Assembly: GCA_025800345.1 (NCBI GenBank)
Contig: JAOXSB010000065.1
Span: 1-57,913, forward strand
Length of the DNA: 57,913 bases
Source: Mangrovicoccus sp.
GTDB taxonomy: Bacteria > Pseudomonadota > Alphaproteobacteria > Rhodobacterales > Rhodobacteraceae
Direction: 5' to 3'
Shown piece after piece: positions 34,645-43,917 of the stretch. Position 1 is the stretch's first letter. Each line of letters opens with the position of its first letter. The notes under the pieces were generated by a model. It saw only the letters and a program-made list of their open reading frames with translations, did not search any database and was not told the origin of the DNA. The position numbers were made by a program, and so were the translations under genes.

Positions 34645-35601
34645 TTACAACAACATGCTCGTCACATAGACCACATAGAGCAGCGCAAGCAAAATGCCTG
34701 GCCCGCGGGTAATATCGCGACCGAAAAACACAAAGGGAATGAGCAACAGGCTCGCCCCCAGCATGACCCAAAGATCCATGGTCAGGAAATCCGAGGTCAC
34801 GGTGATCGGGCGCACCAGGCTGGCCACGCCGATAATGGCCAGCAAGTTGAACATGTTTGAGCCGATCACATTGCCCAACGCCACATCCGCCTTACCGCGC
34901 AGCGCCGCCACCGTCGTGGTGGCCAATTCCGGCAAAGACGTGCCAAGCGCGATCAAAGTCAGGCCGATCACGGTTTCGCTGACCCCGAATTGGCGGGCGA
35001 TGATCACCGAGTTATCAACCAAAAGCTCAGCCCCAAGGGGCAAACCAACCAAGCCCAACGCCAAGAACAGCCCGATTTTCCAACCCGGCATATCGGGATC
35101 CGCGCCTTCGACTTCTTCTTCATCCGCCTCTGCCGCTTCGGCCTTCATCATCGCCCGGTGTTTTTGGGCCGTGACAAAAGAATAGGTCAGCATGGCCGCC
35201 AAGGCGGCCAGCAGCGCCAGACCATGGGGCACGCCCAGCGGGCCCATATAACACAGCGCGATAAAGAACAGCGTCGCGGCGATCATCATCACATAGGTGG
35301 TGCGGCTGTCGCAGCCGCTGGTGTGCAAGGTGCGCAGCAAGGCCGGCACCCCAAGTACCAGCAGGATATTGGCGGTGTTGGAGCCGACCACATTGCCCAT
35401 GGCAATGCCAGGCGAGCCCATAAGCACCGCTTGCACCGAGATCAGCAATTCCGGCGCTGAGGTGCCAAATGCCACGATTGTCAGGCTGACGATCAGCGGC
35501 GGGATGCCCAGACGCAACGCAAGATTCACCGCGCCTTTGACCAGGCTATCGCCCGCCAGAAGCAAAATAACGAGCCCGAGGCCCGCAAGTAACCAAACCA
35601 C
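34645..35601 (-). CDS. Calcium/sodium antiporter (CaCA family, YrbG-like)
   Basis: Inner-membrane cation exchanger, 318 residues with about ten hydrophobic segments in two inverted halves. Each half has the alpha-repeat signature: VAFGTSAPELLISV near residue 44 and IALGTSLPELATTT near 215, with GNVVGSN and GNVIGSN following. The central loop between halves is acidic (EAAEADEEEVEGADPD), possibly regulatory. The start is GTG 35601, two bases after the stop of the 54-residue zinc-ribbon gene, suggesting coupling. Confidence 0.92.
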   Translation of the reverse strand: MVWLLAGLGLVILLLAGDSLVKGAVNLALRLGIPPLIVSLTIVAFGTSAPELLISVQAVLMGSPGIAMGNVVGSNTANILLVLGVPALLRTLHTSGCDSRTTYVMMIAATLFFIALCYMGPLGVPHGLALLAALAAMLTYSFVTAQKHRAMMKAEAAEADEEEVEGADPDMPGWKIGLFLALGLVGLPLGAELLVDNSVIIARQFGVSETVIGLTLIALGTSLPELATTTVAALRGKADVALGNVIGSNMFNLLAIIGVASLVRPITVTSDFLTMDLWVMLGASLLLIPFVFFGRDITRGPGILLALLYVVYVTSMLL

Positions 35602-35603
35602 TC

Positions 35604-35768
35604 TTAAGCCCCGGTCTTTTCACAAGGACAAGGCCCACGCCCTATCCGATGGCGGCCACAACGAGGGCATTTGCCCCGGGCCATTGGGCCGATGCGCGGC
35701 ATGCGCAACCGGCCAAACATTGCCAGCACCGCCATTCCAATCAGAAAGAAGGTGACAAGCTTGATCAT
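35604..35768 (-). CDS. 54-residue membrane-anchored zinc-ribbon peptide
   Basis: A short gene between the S49 peptidase and the antiporter. The start at 35768 lies 3 bases after the peptidase stop, and the stop (35604-35606) is 2 bases before the antiporter GTG. The product is one transmembrane helix (VTFFLIGMAVLAMFG, about residues 5-19), then a basic tail with four cysteines arranged CPRCG...CPC (Cys34, 37, 47 and 49), a possible zinc ribbon. No strong ribosome binding site is visible, so translation may depend on coupling. I cannot name the family. Confidence 0.75.
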   Translation of the reverse strand: MIKLVTFFLIGMAVLAMFGRLRMPRIGPMARGKCPRCGRHRIGRGPCPCEKTGA

Positions 35769-35771
35769 CCG

Positions 35772-36572
35772 TTAAAGCCCATAACGCCCGTAAAGCGCTT
35801 GTTCCTCGACCCGCATCACGGCGCTGTCGATCACCGAGGCGTTCAGCCGCTGCAACAGGCCTTTGCGCGCCCCGTAATATTCGAGCTTCACGTCTTTTCC
35901 GTATAGCTCTTGCAATTTCGGCACCAAATGGCCGCAACCATCGGCCAGCCCCAGATCCACGGCTTTCTGGCCCACCCAGACCTCGCCGGTGAACAGATCT
36001 GCCTCGGCATCAATGCGCCCGCTGCGCCGGGTCTGCACGTGATCGATAAAGGCCGTATGGATATCCCCTAACAGCCCCTGCAGCCGAGTGACGTCTTCGG
36101 CCTTTTCCGGGCGGAACGGGTCGAGCATGCTCTTCGAGCGGCCCGCGGTGTGCACCCGGCGCTCAACTCCATGGCGGGCGATGAAATCATGGGCGCCAAA
36201 ACCCGATGAGATCACTCCGATCGACCCCACCACTGATGAGGCATCCACCCAAATGTCATCGGCAGAGGCTGCCAACCAATAGCCGCCCGAGGCGGCCACA
36301 TCTTCGACAAAAGCGTGGACCAGCACCTGGTGTTCTTCCGCCAGCCGGCGAATGCGCGCCCCGATCAGTGAAGATTGCACCGGGCTGCCACCAGGAGAAT
36401 TGATCACCAAGGCCACGGCTTTGGGTTTGCCGCGCTTAAAAGCGCGCTCCATCAGCGGCGCAAGCCCCGCATCATTGAGCCCGCCTGAGCGGTTGGCCCC
36501 GGTGATGATCCCAGAAAGACGGATCACCGAAACCGTTGGCGGGGTCTTCAAAAAAGGTATCCAGCGTCGCAT
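35772..36572 (-). CDS. S49 family serine peptidase (SppA/SohB-like)
   Basis: 266-residue protease of the ClpP/crotonase fold. The nucleophile Ser is in VAASGGYWLA and the general-base Lys is in SKSMLDPFRPE. VINSPGGSPVQSSLI forms the oxyanion strand, and SSVVGSIGVIS is conserved. It has no obvious N-terminal transmembrane helix or signal peptide (MRRWIPFLKTPPTVSVIRL), unlike SppA and SohB, which are membrane-anchored. Its role is probably peptide turnover near the membrane, but localisation is unclear. It heads the minus-strand run leading to the antiporter and FolM-like gene. Confidence 0.9.
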   Translation of the reverse strand: MRRWIPFLKTPPTVSVIRLSGIITGANRSGGLNDAGLAPLMERAFKRGKPKAVALVINSPGGSPVQSSLIGARIRRLAEEHQVLVHAFVEDVAASGGYWLAASADDIWVDASSVVGSIGVISSGFGAHDFIARHGVERRVHTAGRSKSMLDPFRPEKAEDVTRLQGLLGDIHTAFIDHVQTRRSGRIDAEADLFTGEVWVGQKAVDLGLADGCGHLVPKLQELYGKDVKLEYYGARKGLLQRLNASVIDSAVMRVEEQALYGRYGL

Positions 36573-36669
36573 AAAATCTCACATAGAGCGCGGGAGGGAC
36601 GCCAACAAGGCCGAAGCGCCGCCCATTTCCGACTGTTGCAGCAAGCCCGCTTTTGGGAAAGCCTATTTC

Positions 36670-37437
36670 TCAGCCGCGCACCGCCCGCGCCGCCGCCGAA
36701 GCGCCCCAACCGGCCAGGCAAGCCACCACCAAAGCCATAATCCCATAGACCAGCGGGCGTTCATAAGCGAGATTGAACAACCAGCGCTCTAGCCCGACTT
36801 TGCGCACATCAATGCTGGTCTCGTAACTGTCGATCACCGCCTCATCGCGCAGCAGAAAGATCCGTGTACGGTAATCCCCTTCGCTCAGGCGCGGTGGCAA
36901 GAACACCGCCGTGCGGAACAGGGTTTTTTCATCCAAGGCCACCGCGTTTTCCAAGATCTTATAGGTGCCTTCCTCTTGCCGGATGCGCAACAAAGCCTCG
37001 ACAAAAGCATCAACATCCGGCGCGTCTTCACTCGCGCCGACAGTGCGCAGGGCTAAGGGGATGGAAATTTGATGCCGCAAATCCTCGGTTTCGCTCAGGA
37101 TCTGAGGCAATGCGCGGGTCGAAGCCACTGCATAAAACCCAGGAGCCGAACCAATCCGCACGCTGCTGGCATTGACCCAAATACCAAAGCGCCGCTCTTT
37201 TCGGCGCACCTGAACCGGCGCATCGGGCCCGGCGATGGTGACGATCACATCCAGCGCCCCTTCGGGCAGCGGCGCTTCACGTTTGATCGCACCAAACACC
37301 AAGATTTCCGAGCCATTAAAGGTGGCGGTGATCGGGATTTCAGAGCGTGACAGGCCCAGCACCACCTCTTCGGCCCAAGCCGGGCGGATCAGCGCCAAAA
37401 GCAGAAAAATCACCCCGAAAACACGCGCGCTGCTCAT
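36670..37437 (-). CDS. TIGR02186 family exported/membrane protein
   Basis: 255 residues from the ATG at 37437. A signal peptide (about 1-22, ending RPAWA-EEVV) and one C-terminal transmembrane helix (IMALVVACLAGWGASAAARA) flank a beta-rich periplasmic domain. VLGLSRSEIPITATFNGSEILVFGAI is typical of this family, which I recall as TIGR02186. The start overlaps the stop of the TauE-like gene (ATGA on the minus strand). The two are commonly paired in Rhodobacterales, and a role in export or sensing of a sulphur compound is inferred. Confidence 0.85.
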   Translation of the reverse strand: MSSARVFGVIFLLLALIRPAWAEEVVLGLSRSEIPITATFNGSEILVFGAIKREAPLPEGALDVIVTIAGPDAPVQVRRKERRFGIWVNASSVRIGSAPGFYAVASTRALPQILSETEDLRHQISIPLALRTVGASEDAPDVDAFVEALLRIRQEEGTYKILENAVALDEKTLFRTAVFLPPRLSEGDYRTRIFLLRDEAVIDSYETSIDVRKVGLERWLFNLAYERPLVYGIMALVVACLAGWGASAAARAVRG

Positions 37438-38351
37438 GGGGCCACCCCGCGGATTTGCAGGCTGTAAAGCTCCTCGGGCATGATCAGCAGATCCAGCGCC
37501 AAGCGGAAACACACCCCAAGCACCAACAGCGCCAAAAGGATGCGCAATTGCTCGGCCTTCAGGCGCAAGGCGATCACCGTGCCGATCTGCGCCCCAATCA
37601 CCCCGCCCAGGATCAGCACCAAAGCCAGCAGCACATCCACCGTTTGGCTCGATGTGGCATGCATCACCGTAACAAAGCCGGTGACAAAAATGATCTGAAA
37701 CAGCGAGGTGCCAATCACGACTTTTGTGGGCATCCCCAGCAGATAGATCATGGCCGGGACCATGATAAACCCGCCCCCCACGCCCATAATCGCCGAGAGC
37801 ATCCCCACCAAGAACCCCACAGCCAAAGGCGGGATCACCGAAATATAAAGCCCAGAGACGCGGAATTTCATCTTTCCGGGAAGGCTATGCACCCAGTTAT
37901 GTTTGCGCCGTTTCGGGGCCGCCCCGCGCTTGGACCGGCGCAAAGCTGCCAGGCTTTCGACAAACATCAACCCGCCCACAGCGCCCAAAAACACCACATA
38001 GCAAAGGGTCACCAGCAGATCGATTTGGCCGCTGCGACTGAGCAAAGTGAAAATCCGCACCCCTAACGCCGCCCCGGCCAGCCCGCCTATGAGCAAGACC
38101 ATCCCCATGGGCAGATCGACGCTGCGCCGTCGCAAATGGGCCAGCACGCCCGAAACCGACGACGCAACGATTTGATTGGCCCCAGTGGCCACCGCCACCG
38201 CTGGGGGAATGCCGATGAAAAACAGCATGGGGGTCATCAAAAACCCCCCGCCCACACCAAACATGCCTGATAAGATCCCCACCAATCCACCAATGCCGAA
38301 CAGCACAAAGGCATTCACGGAAACCTCGGCAATCGGTAGGTAAATCTGCAT
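37434..38351 (-). CDS. TauE/SafE family membrane transporter
   Basis: 305-residue inner-membrane protein with about eight to nine helices. Two half-repeats carry the family glycine-rich motif: GILSGMFGVGGGFLMTPML near residue 25 and GMLSAIMGVGGGFIMVPAMI near residue 180. The family includes exporters of sulphite, sulphoacetate and related organosulphonates. It overlaps the downstream TIGR02186 gene by 4 bases, so the pair should be made together. Substrate unknown. A cytosolic loop between the halves is basic (RRSKRGAAPKRRKH). Confidence 0.92.
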   Translation of the reverse strand: MQIYLPIAEVSVNAFVLFGIGGLVGILSGMFGVGGGFLMTPMLFFIGIPPAVAVATGANQIVASSVSGVLAHLRRRSVDLPMGMVLLIGGLAGAALGVRIFTLLSRSGQIDLLVTLCYVVFLGAVGGLMFVESLAALRRSKRGAAPKRRKHNWVHSLPGKMKFRVSGLYISVIPPLAVGFLVGMLSAIMGVGGGFIMVPAMIYLLGMPTKVVIGTSLFQIIFVTGFVTVMHATSSQTVDVLLALVLILGGVIGAQIGTVIALRLKAEQLRILLALLVLGVCFRLALDLLIMPEELYSLQIRGVAP

Positions 38352-38479
38352 TCCGCGCGCATGTCCTTGCTGGGGATATCTTTTGTTGTAGCGTGCAGAT
38401 GCCGCGACGTCACCGCTCTTGTGACCGCAGCATAGCTCATATTTGCTGCAGGCAGGCCCAGGCAGAGAGGCGCAACCCC

Positions 38480-39121
38480 ATGGATGCAGAGTTTTGGCAG
38501 GCCCGCTGGGCCAGCAATCAAATTGGATTTCACGAAGGCGCGCCCAATAGCTATCTAACAGCGCATGTGGCCCAGCTTGGCCTAGAGCCGGGCGCGGCGG
38601 TGTTTTTGCCTCTATGCGGCAAGACCCATGATATTGACTGGCTGCTGAGCCAAGGCTTTGCCGTTCGCGGGATCGAGTTGAACCAAGGGGCGGTGGAAGA
38701 GGTCTTCGCCCGCCTCGGCCTGACCCCGCATCTAAGCATGAAAGGGGATTTGCGCTGCTATGAGGCCGGATCGCTGCGGCTTTATGCGGGGGATTTCTTT
38801 GCCCTCACCGGTGCCGAGCTTGGCCCCGTGGCGGCCATCTATGATCGCGCCGCCCTGGTGGCGCTGCCCCCGCAGATGCGCCAGGCCTATAGCGCGCATC
38901 TGGGACAGCTCACCGGCACAGTGCCACAACTGCTTGTGAGCTTGAATTATGACCAAAGCCGCGCCGATGGGCCGCCCTTTGCGGTCAGCCCCGAAGAAAT
39001 CGCGCAGCACTATAGCCCGCAATACGAGATCACTTCGCTAGAGAAAGGCGCCATTGGCGGGCCTTTGGGCAAACGGGTGGAGGGGGTTGAAGAGATTTGG
39101 CATCTCAGCCCAAAGGGCTAA
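38480..39121 (+). CDS. tpm: Thiopurine S-methyltransferase family protein
   Basis: SAM-dependent methyltransferase, 213 residues from ATG 38480. The family N-terminus FWQARWASNQIGFHEGAPN and the SAM-site sequence VFLPLCGKTHDIDWLLSQG, followed by RGIELNQGAVEEVF and YDRAALVALPPQMR, are all present. Bacterial members methylate thiopurines and also selenium or tellurium compounds. Upstream in-frame sequence to 38393 lacks similarity. It is divergent from the TauE-like gene and convergent with the nucleoside importer operon. Confidence 0.93.
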   Translation: MDAEFWQARWASNQIGFHEGAPNSYLTAHVAQLGLEPGAAVFLPLCGKTHDIDWLLSQGFAVRGIELNQGAVEEVFARLGLTPHLSMKGDLRCYEAGSLRLYAGDFFALTGAELGPVAAIYDRAALVALPPQMRQAYSAHLGQLTGTVPQLLVSLNYDQSRADGPPFAVSPEEIAQHYSPQYEITSLEKGAIGGPLGKRVEGVEEIWHLSPKG

Positions 39122-39127
39122 ACCCGC

Positions 39128-40096
39128 TCAACGCTCTTTCACATAAGGCTCGCCCCCTGCGCGGGGCGGGATGGCTTTGCCCACAAAGCCGGCCAGGATC
39201 ACCACAGTCAGCACATAAGGCAGCGCCTGCATCAATTGCACCGGCACATCCATGCCCGCGATTTGCAGGTTCTGATAGCGATTGCCCAGAGCTTCGAGCA
39301 GACCAAACAGCACGCAAGCCCCCAGCGCCTGCCAAGGCCGCCATTTCGCGAAAATCAGGGCTGCCAAGGCGATAAAGCCCCTGCCCGCGCTCATATCCTT
39401 GACGAAATTGGCCGACAATCCCGTGGATAGATAGGCCCCTGCCAGCCCGCAAAGCAGCCCGCAGATCAGCACCGCAGCAAAGCGCAACCCGGTGACCGAG
39501 ACCCCCGCCGTATCCACCGCCGCGGGGTTTTCCCCCACCGCCCGCAAGCGCAGGCCAAAACGGGTGCGAAACAGCACATACCAGCTGGCAGGCACCGCCA
39601 GCAGCGCCACATAAACCAGCGCCGTGTGGCCCGAAAGCACTTGGCTATAAAGCGGTCCAAGCACCGGGATCTGGCCCAGCGCCTCGGCAAAAGGCAGCTG
39701 CACCGGCTGGAACCGCGCCGCGCCAACCAGCGCCGGGGTGCGCCCGCCTTGACCAAACCAGTTTTGCGCAATCAGCACCGTTAGCCCGGCGGCCAGAAAA
39801 TTGATCGCCACCCCAGAGATCAGCTGATTGCCCCGAAAGGTGATCGAGGCCAGCCCATGGATCAGCGCCAGCACCATAGAGGCCGCGCAACCGGCCGCCA
39901 GGCCCATCCAAACCGAACCGCTCACATAAGCGAAAGCTGCCGAGAAAAACGCCGCTGCCAGCATTTTGCCCTCAAGGCCAATATCAAAGACGCCAGAGCG
40001 CTCGGAAAACAGCCCCGCCAAACAGGCCAGCAAAAGCGGCGTGGCCAGGCGCAGGGAACTGTCGAAGATCTGCAAAAAGGTTGTGTAATCCATCAT
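39128..40096 (-). CDS. Nucleoside ABC transporter permease (YufQ/NupC-type subunit)
   Basis: Inner-membrane permease of a BMP-type importer, 322 residues with about eight to nine hydrophobic helices. GLFSERSGVFDIGLEGKMLA and RAVGENPAAVDTAGVSVTGL (the coupling-helix region) are characteristic of this branch of the ribose/nucleoside-like permeases. The start overlaps the preceding permease stop (ATGA). It is the last gene of the importer operon; subunit order is binding protein, ATPase, permease, permease. Confidence 0.92.
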   Translation of the reverse strand: MMDYTTFLQIFDSSLRLATPLLLACLAGLFSERSGVFDIGLEGKMLAAAFFSAAFAYVSGSVWMGLAAGCAASMVLALIHGLASITFRGNQLISGVAINFLAAGLTVLIAQNWFGQGGRTPALVGAARFQPVQLPFAEALGQIPVLGPLYSQVLSGHTALVYVALLAVPASWYVLFRTRFGLRLRAVGENPAAVDTAGVSVTGLRFAAVLICGLLCGLAGAYLSTGLSANFVKDMSAGRGFIALAALIFAKWRPWQALGACVLFGLLEALGNRYQNLQIAGMDVPVQLMQALPYVLTVVILAGFVGKAIPPRAGGEPYVKER

Positions 40097-41181
40097 GCCG
40101 CTGCCCGTTTGCGCGCGGCAAAGAACCGGGCCACCGGCATCCGCACCATATTGTCCAAAGCCCCGGTAAAGAGGATCACCAGCGCTTGGATCACCACGAT
40201 CATTTCCCGACTGATGGCAGGGATTTCAAATTCCAGCTCGGCCCCGCCTTGGTAAAGCATCCCAAAAAGCAGCGCTGCCAGGAACACCCCGAACGGGTGC
40301 GAGCGCCCCATCAGCGCCACGGCGATGCCCACAAAGCCTGCCCCCTGCACGCTGTCGATCACCAGGCGCTCGGCCTCGCCCATCACTGCATTCACCGCCA
40401 TAAGCCCGGCCAGAGCGCCGGAAATCAGCATCGCGGCCATGATGATGCGGGTGGGATGGATGCCCGCATACACCGCCGCATCCTCGGAATGGCCATAAGC
40501 GCGGATCTCATAGCCCAGGCGGGTGCGCCAGATCAGCGCCCAAACCCCGACACAAGCCGCGAGCGCCAGCAGGAACGAGATATTGAGCGGCGCAGAGGGG
40601 CGGAACCCCAACCAAGGGACGATGTCATGGGCGGTGGGCAGCGCGGCCCCCGGCGGGAAGGCGGCGGTTTCCGGGGCCATGCCCGGCGCTTTCAGTGGAC
40701 CCACCAGCAAATAGACCAAGATCGCTGAGGCGATAAAATTGAACATGATCGTGGTGATCACGATATGGCTGCCGCGCCGGGCCTGAAGCCAGGCGGGAAT
40801 GGCCGCCCAAGCCGCGCCAAACAGCGCCCCCGCCACAACCGCCACGGGCAATGCCAGCGCCCAATGGGGCCATGGCACTGCAATACAGACCAGCGCCACC
40901 CCAAGCCCGCCCAAAGCGGCCTGGCCTTCTCCGCCGATATTGAACAGCCGCGCATGAAAGGCCACGGCCACCGCAAGACCGGTGAAGATGAAATTGGTGG
41001 CGTAATAAAGCGTGTAGCCCCAGCCATAGGCCGAGCCCACCGAGCCTTGCACCAAAATCTTCAGCGCCTCGACCGGGTTTTCCCCGATCCACAGCACCAC
41101 CAGCCCCGAGACCAGCAGCGCCAGCGCCAGATTGATCAGCGGGATCAGAGCCAGATCGACCCATTTGGGCATCGCATCCAT
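40093..41181 (-). CDS. Nucleoside ABC transporter permease (YufP-type subunit)
   Basis: 362-residue inner-membrane subunit, partner of the downstream permease. FNIGGEGQAALGGLGVALV and the coupling sequence EIRAYGHSEDAAVYAGIHPTR are diagnostic of the YufP/RbsC-like group. It starts within the stop of the ATPase gene (1-base overlap). About nine to ten hydrophobic segments are seen. Confidence 0.93.
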   Translation of the reverse strand: MDAMPKWVDLALIPLINLALALLVSGLVVLWIGENPVEALKILVQGSVGSAYGWGYTLYYATNFIFTGLAVAVAFHARLFNIGGEGQAALGGLGVALVCIAVPWPHWALALPVAVVAGALFGAAWAAIPAWLQARRGSHIVITTIMFNFIASAILVYLLVGPLKAPGMAPETAAFPPGAALPTAHDIVPWLGFRPSAPLNISFLLALAACVGVWALIWRTRLGYEIRAYGHSEDAAVYAGIHPTRIIMAAMLISGALAGLMAVNAVMGEAERLVIDSVQGAGFVGIAVALMGRSHPFGVFLAALLFGMLYQGGAELEFEIPAISREMIVVIQALVILFTGALDNMVRMPVARFFAARKRAAA

Positions 41182-42746
41182 CAGGCGGCCTTTCCATCCA
41201 TCCCGGCCATGAGCAGGCCCAGTTCGGTCTCATCGGTGTTCTCGGGCAATCGCTCGCCCATGATCCGCCCGTCAAACATCACCGCGATCCGATCCGAGAG
41301 CGATAGGATCTCGTCCAGCTCGACACTGACCAGCAAGATCGCTTTGCCCGCATCGCGCAGCTCCACAATGCGTTTATGAATAAACTCAATCGCGCCGATA
41401 TCGACGCCGCGGGTGGGCTGGCCAATGAGCAGCAGGTCGGGATTGCGCTCGATCTCGCGGGCCAGAACGATTTTCTGCTGATTGCCCCCAGAAAAATTCT
41501 TTGCCGCCAAAGCCGGGTTATGGGGGCGCACATCGAACCGGGTCATCTTCGCCTCAGTATCCTCGCGCAGCGCCCCGTTATCCATCATCAGCCCGCGGCA
41601 GTAATCGGGCAGGTCTTGATAGCCAAAGCCGGTATTTTCCCAAGCCATGAAATCCAAGATCAGACCCAGTTTGTGGCGATCCTCTGGCACATGGGTGATG
41701 CCAGCGGCGCGGCGCGCGCGCCCATCTGCATTGGGCCCGCTGAGCGCCAAAGGCGCGCCATTGAGCGTGACCGCACCGGTGGCGGTGCGAATACCGCCCA
41801 GCACTTCCAGCAATTCCGATTGCCCATTGCCCGCCACCCCGGCAATGCCCAGGATCTCGCCGGCGCGCAGATCCAGATCAATCCCGCGCAGCTTTTCCAC
41901 ACCATTGCCATCGCTGGTTTTCAGATCGCGGATTTCCAACACTTTGGCGCCGGGCTGGGCTGGGGCTTTGTCCACTTGCAACAACACCTTGCGCCCGACC
42001 ATCAACTCAGCCAGCGCTTCGGGGCTGGTCTCAGAAGTTTTCACCGTAGCGGTCATCTCGCCCCGGCGCATGACGCTGACACTGTCCGTGACCTCCATGA
42101 TTTCACGCAGTTTATGGGTAATCAGGATGATGGTCTTGCCCTGAGCCTTGAGCCCCTGGAGAATGCGAAACAGGTGATCGGCCTCCGAGGGGGTCAGCAC
42201 CCCGGTGGGCTCGTCCAGGATCAGAATATCCGCCTGACGATAAAGCGCTTTGAGGATCTCCACCCGCTGCTGATAGCCAACAGACAGGTTTTCGATCCGC
42301 GCATCTGGATCCACATCGAGCTCGTATTCCGCCGCCAGTTTGGCCAATAGCCCCCGCGCTTTGGCCAGCGAGGGGCGCAAAAACGCCCCATCCTCGGCCC
42401 CGAGCACGATATTTTCCAGCACGGTGAAATTCTCCACCAGTTTGAAATGCTGGAACACCATCCCGATGCCCGCGCGGATCGCGGCCTGACTGTCGGTAAT
42501 TTCGGTGCGCGCGCCTTTGATCCAGACCTCGCCCGCATCGGCCCGGTAAAAGCCGTATAGGATCGACATCAGGGTGGACTTTCCCGCGCCGTTTTCGCCG
42601 ATGATCCCGTGGATCGACCCCGGCTGCACCGTCAGCGAGATGTCTTTATTGGCCTGGACCGGGCCGAAAGCTTTGGAAATGCCTTTCAGCTCGATCGCCG
42701 GAGCGCTCGCAATGCTTTGCGAGTGCCCCTGTTGCTGCGCGCCCAT
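41181..42746 (-). CDS. Nucleoside/ribose-type ABC transporter ATPase (tandem)
   Basis: 521 residues with two ABC domains in tandem, as in RbsA/YufO. Domain 1 has Walker A GENGAGKST, signature LSVGYQQR and Walker B LILDEP. Domain 2 has a degenerate Walker A (GVAGNGQSELLE), signature FSGGNQQK and a Walker B form LLLIGQPTRGVD in which the usual Glu is Gln. The second site is thus probably non-hydrolytic, which is normal for the family. It lies 11 bases after the binding-protein gene. Confidence 0.94.
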   Translation of the reverse strand: MGAQQQGHSQSIASAPAIELKGISKAFGPVQANKDISLTVQPGSIHGIIGENGAGKSTLMSILYGFYRADAGEVWIKGARTEITDSQAAIRAGIGMVFQHFKLVENFTVLENIVLGAEDGAFLRPSLAKARGLLAKLAAEYELDVDPDARIENLSVGYQQRVEILKALYRQADILILDEPTGVLTPSEADHLFRILQGLKAQGKTIILITHKLREIMEVTDSVSVMRRGEMTATVKTSETSPEALAELMVGRKVLLQVDKAPAQPGAKVLEIRDLKTSDGNGVEKLRGIDLDLRAGEILGIAGVAGNGQSELLEVLGGIRTATGAVTLNGAPLALSGPNADGRARRAAGITHVPEDRHKLGLILDFMAWENTGFGYQDLPDYCRGLMMDNGALREDTEAKMTRFDVRPHNPALAAKNFSGGNQQKIVLAREIERNPDLLLIGQPTRGVDIGAIEFIHKRIVELRDAGKAILLVSVELDEILSLSDRIAVMFDGRIMGERLPENTDETELGLLMAGMDGKAA

Positions 42747-42757
42747 TCTTGCCGCCC

Positions 42758-43759
42758 TTACTCGACCGGGCAGCTATCGTCGCTGATGTAATCATGCACC
42801 GTGATGCTGCCATCAATGATGCCCGCGCGGGCAGCGCCCACAGCGTCTTTCATCTCGGCTGTGATCAGCTCGGCATTGTTGTCATCCACCGCATAGCCGA
42901 CCCCGTCATTGGCCAGATCCAGCACCTGAATGCCGGGCTCGAATGTGCCTTCGGTGGCCTCAACAAAGACGTCATAGACCGCGTTATCCACCCGTTTCAT
43001 CATCGAGGTCAGCACCGAGCCCGGATGCAGATGGTTTTGATTGCTATCCACGCCGATGGAGAAAACCCCCGCATCAGCCGCGGCTTGCAGCACGCCCACA
43101 CCGGTGCCCCCTGCCGCGGCATAGACCACATCAGCCCCTTGCGAGATCTGGGATTTGGTCAACTCGCCGCCCTTCACCGGGTCGTTCCAAGCAGTGGGGG
43201 TGGTCCCGGTCATGTTCTGGATCACAGTCGCCTCGGGATTGACCGCTTTGACGCCCTGCACATAGCCGCAAGCAAATTTGCGAATCAGCGGCACATCCAT
43301 CCCGCCGATAAAGCCAACCGTGCCGGATTTGGAGGCCATCGCCGCCAGCATCCCCACCAGATAGCTGCCTTCATGTTCGGCAAAGATGATAGATTTCACA
43401 TTGGGCTGTTCCACCACCATGTCGATGATGGTGAAATTGGTCTCGGGATAGTCCGGCGCGACCTTTTCCAAGGTGGAAGCATTGGCAAAGCCCAGCACGA
43501 TCACCGGATTGGCCCCGCGCTCGGCCATGCGGCGCATGGTTTGCTCTCGCTGGGCTTCTGATTGCAATTCGGTCTCGCGATAGGAATTGCCGGTCTCTTC
43601 TTCCCAGCGTTGCGCGCCAGTATAGGCCGCTTCGTTAAAGCTCTTGTCGAATTTCCCGCCCAGATCGATGATCAGGCCCGGCTCGGCCAGAGCGGCCCCA
43701 GCCAACAGCGCCAAAGCCGACGCGGCTCCCAAAGTTTTTGCCACAAAGCCCATGGTCAT
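42758..43759 (-). CDS. BMP-family nucleoside-binding protein
   Basis: Periplasmic receptor of the importer, 333 residues with a Sec signal peptide (MGFVAKTLGAASALALLAGA; cleavage near ALA-EPGL). The mature start LIIDLGGKFDKSFNEAAYTG is the Bmp/PnrA hallmark, with VKSIIFAEHEGSYLVGMLAA and GFIGGMDVPLIRKFACGY following. Members bind purine nucleosides (PnrA, BmpA). It is the first gene of the operon. DeoD, encoded about 12 kb away, would process imported purine nucleosides. An alternative start is Met at 43753. Confidence 0.93.
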   Translation of the reverse strand: MTMGFVAKTLGAASALALLAGAALAEPGLIIDLGGKFDKSFNEAAYTGAQRWEEETGNSYRETELQSEAQREQTMRRMAERGANPVIVLGFANASTLEKVAPDYPETNFTIIDMVVEQPNVKSIIFAEHEGSYLVGMLAAMASKSGTVGFIGGMDVPLIRKFACGYVQGVKAVNPEATVIQNMTGTTPTAWNDPVKGGELTKSQISQGADVVYAAAGGTGVGVLQAAADAGVFSIGVDSNQNHLHPGSVLTSMMKRVDNAVYDVFVEATEGTFEPGIQVLDLANDGVGYAVDDNNAELITAEMKDAVGAARAGIIDGSITVHDYISDDSCPVE

Positions 43760-43917
43760 ATTCCCTCTGCTGGACCGCGCAGGCGCCTATGCGCCTTGGT
43801 CGATTTCCTAGCAGGATAAGGCCGCAGGGGGGTCCTAGGGTCAACTGCTTTCTGCCCAATCCCAGAGGGTTGCGGCCTTGCGCCCAGATCGTGATCACAG
43901 ATCAGGCGGCTACTAGC

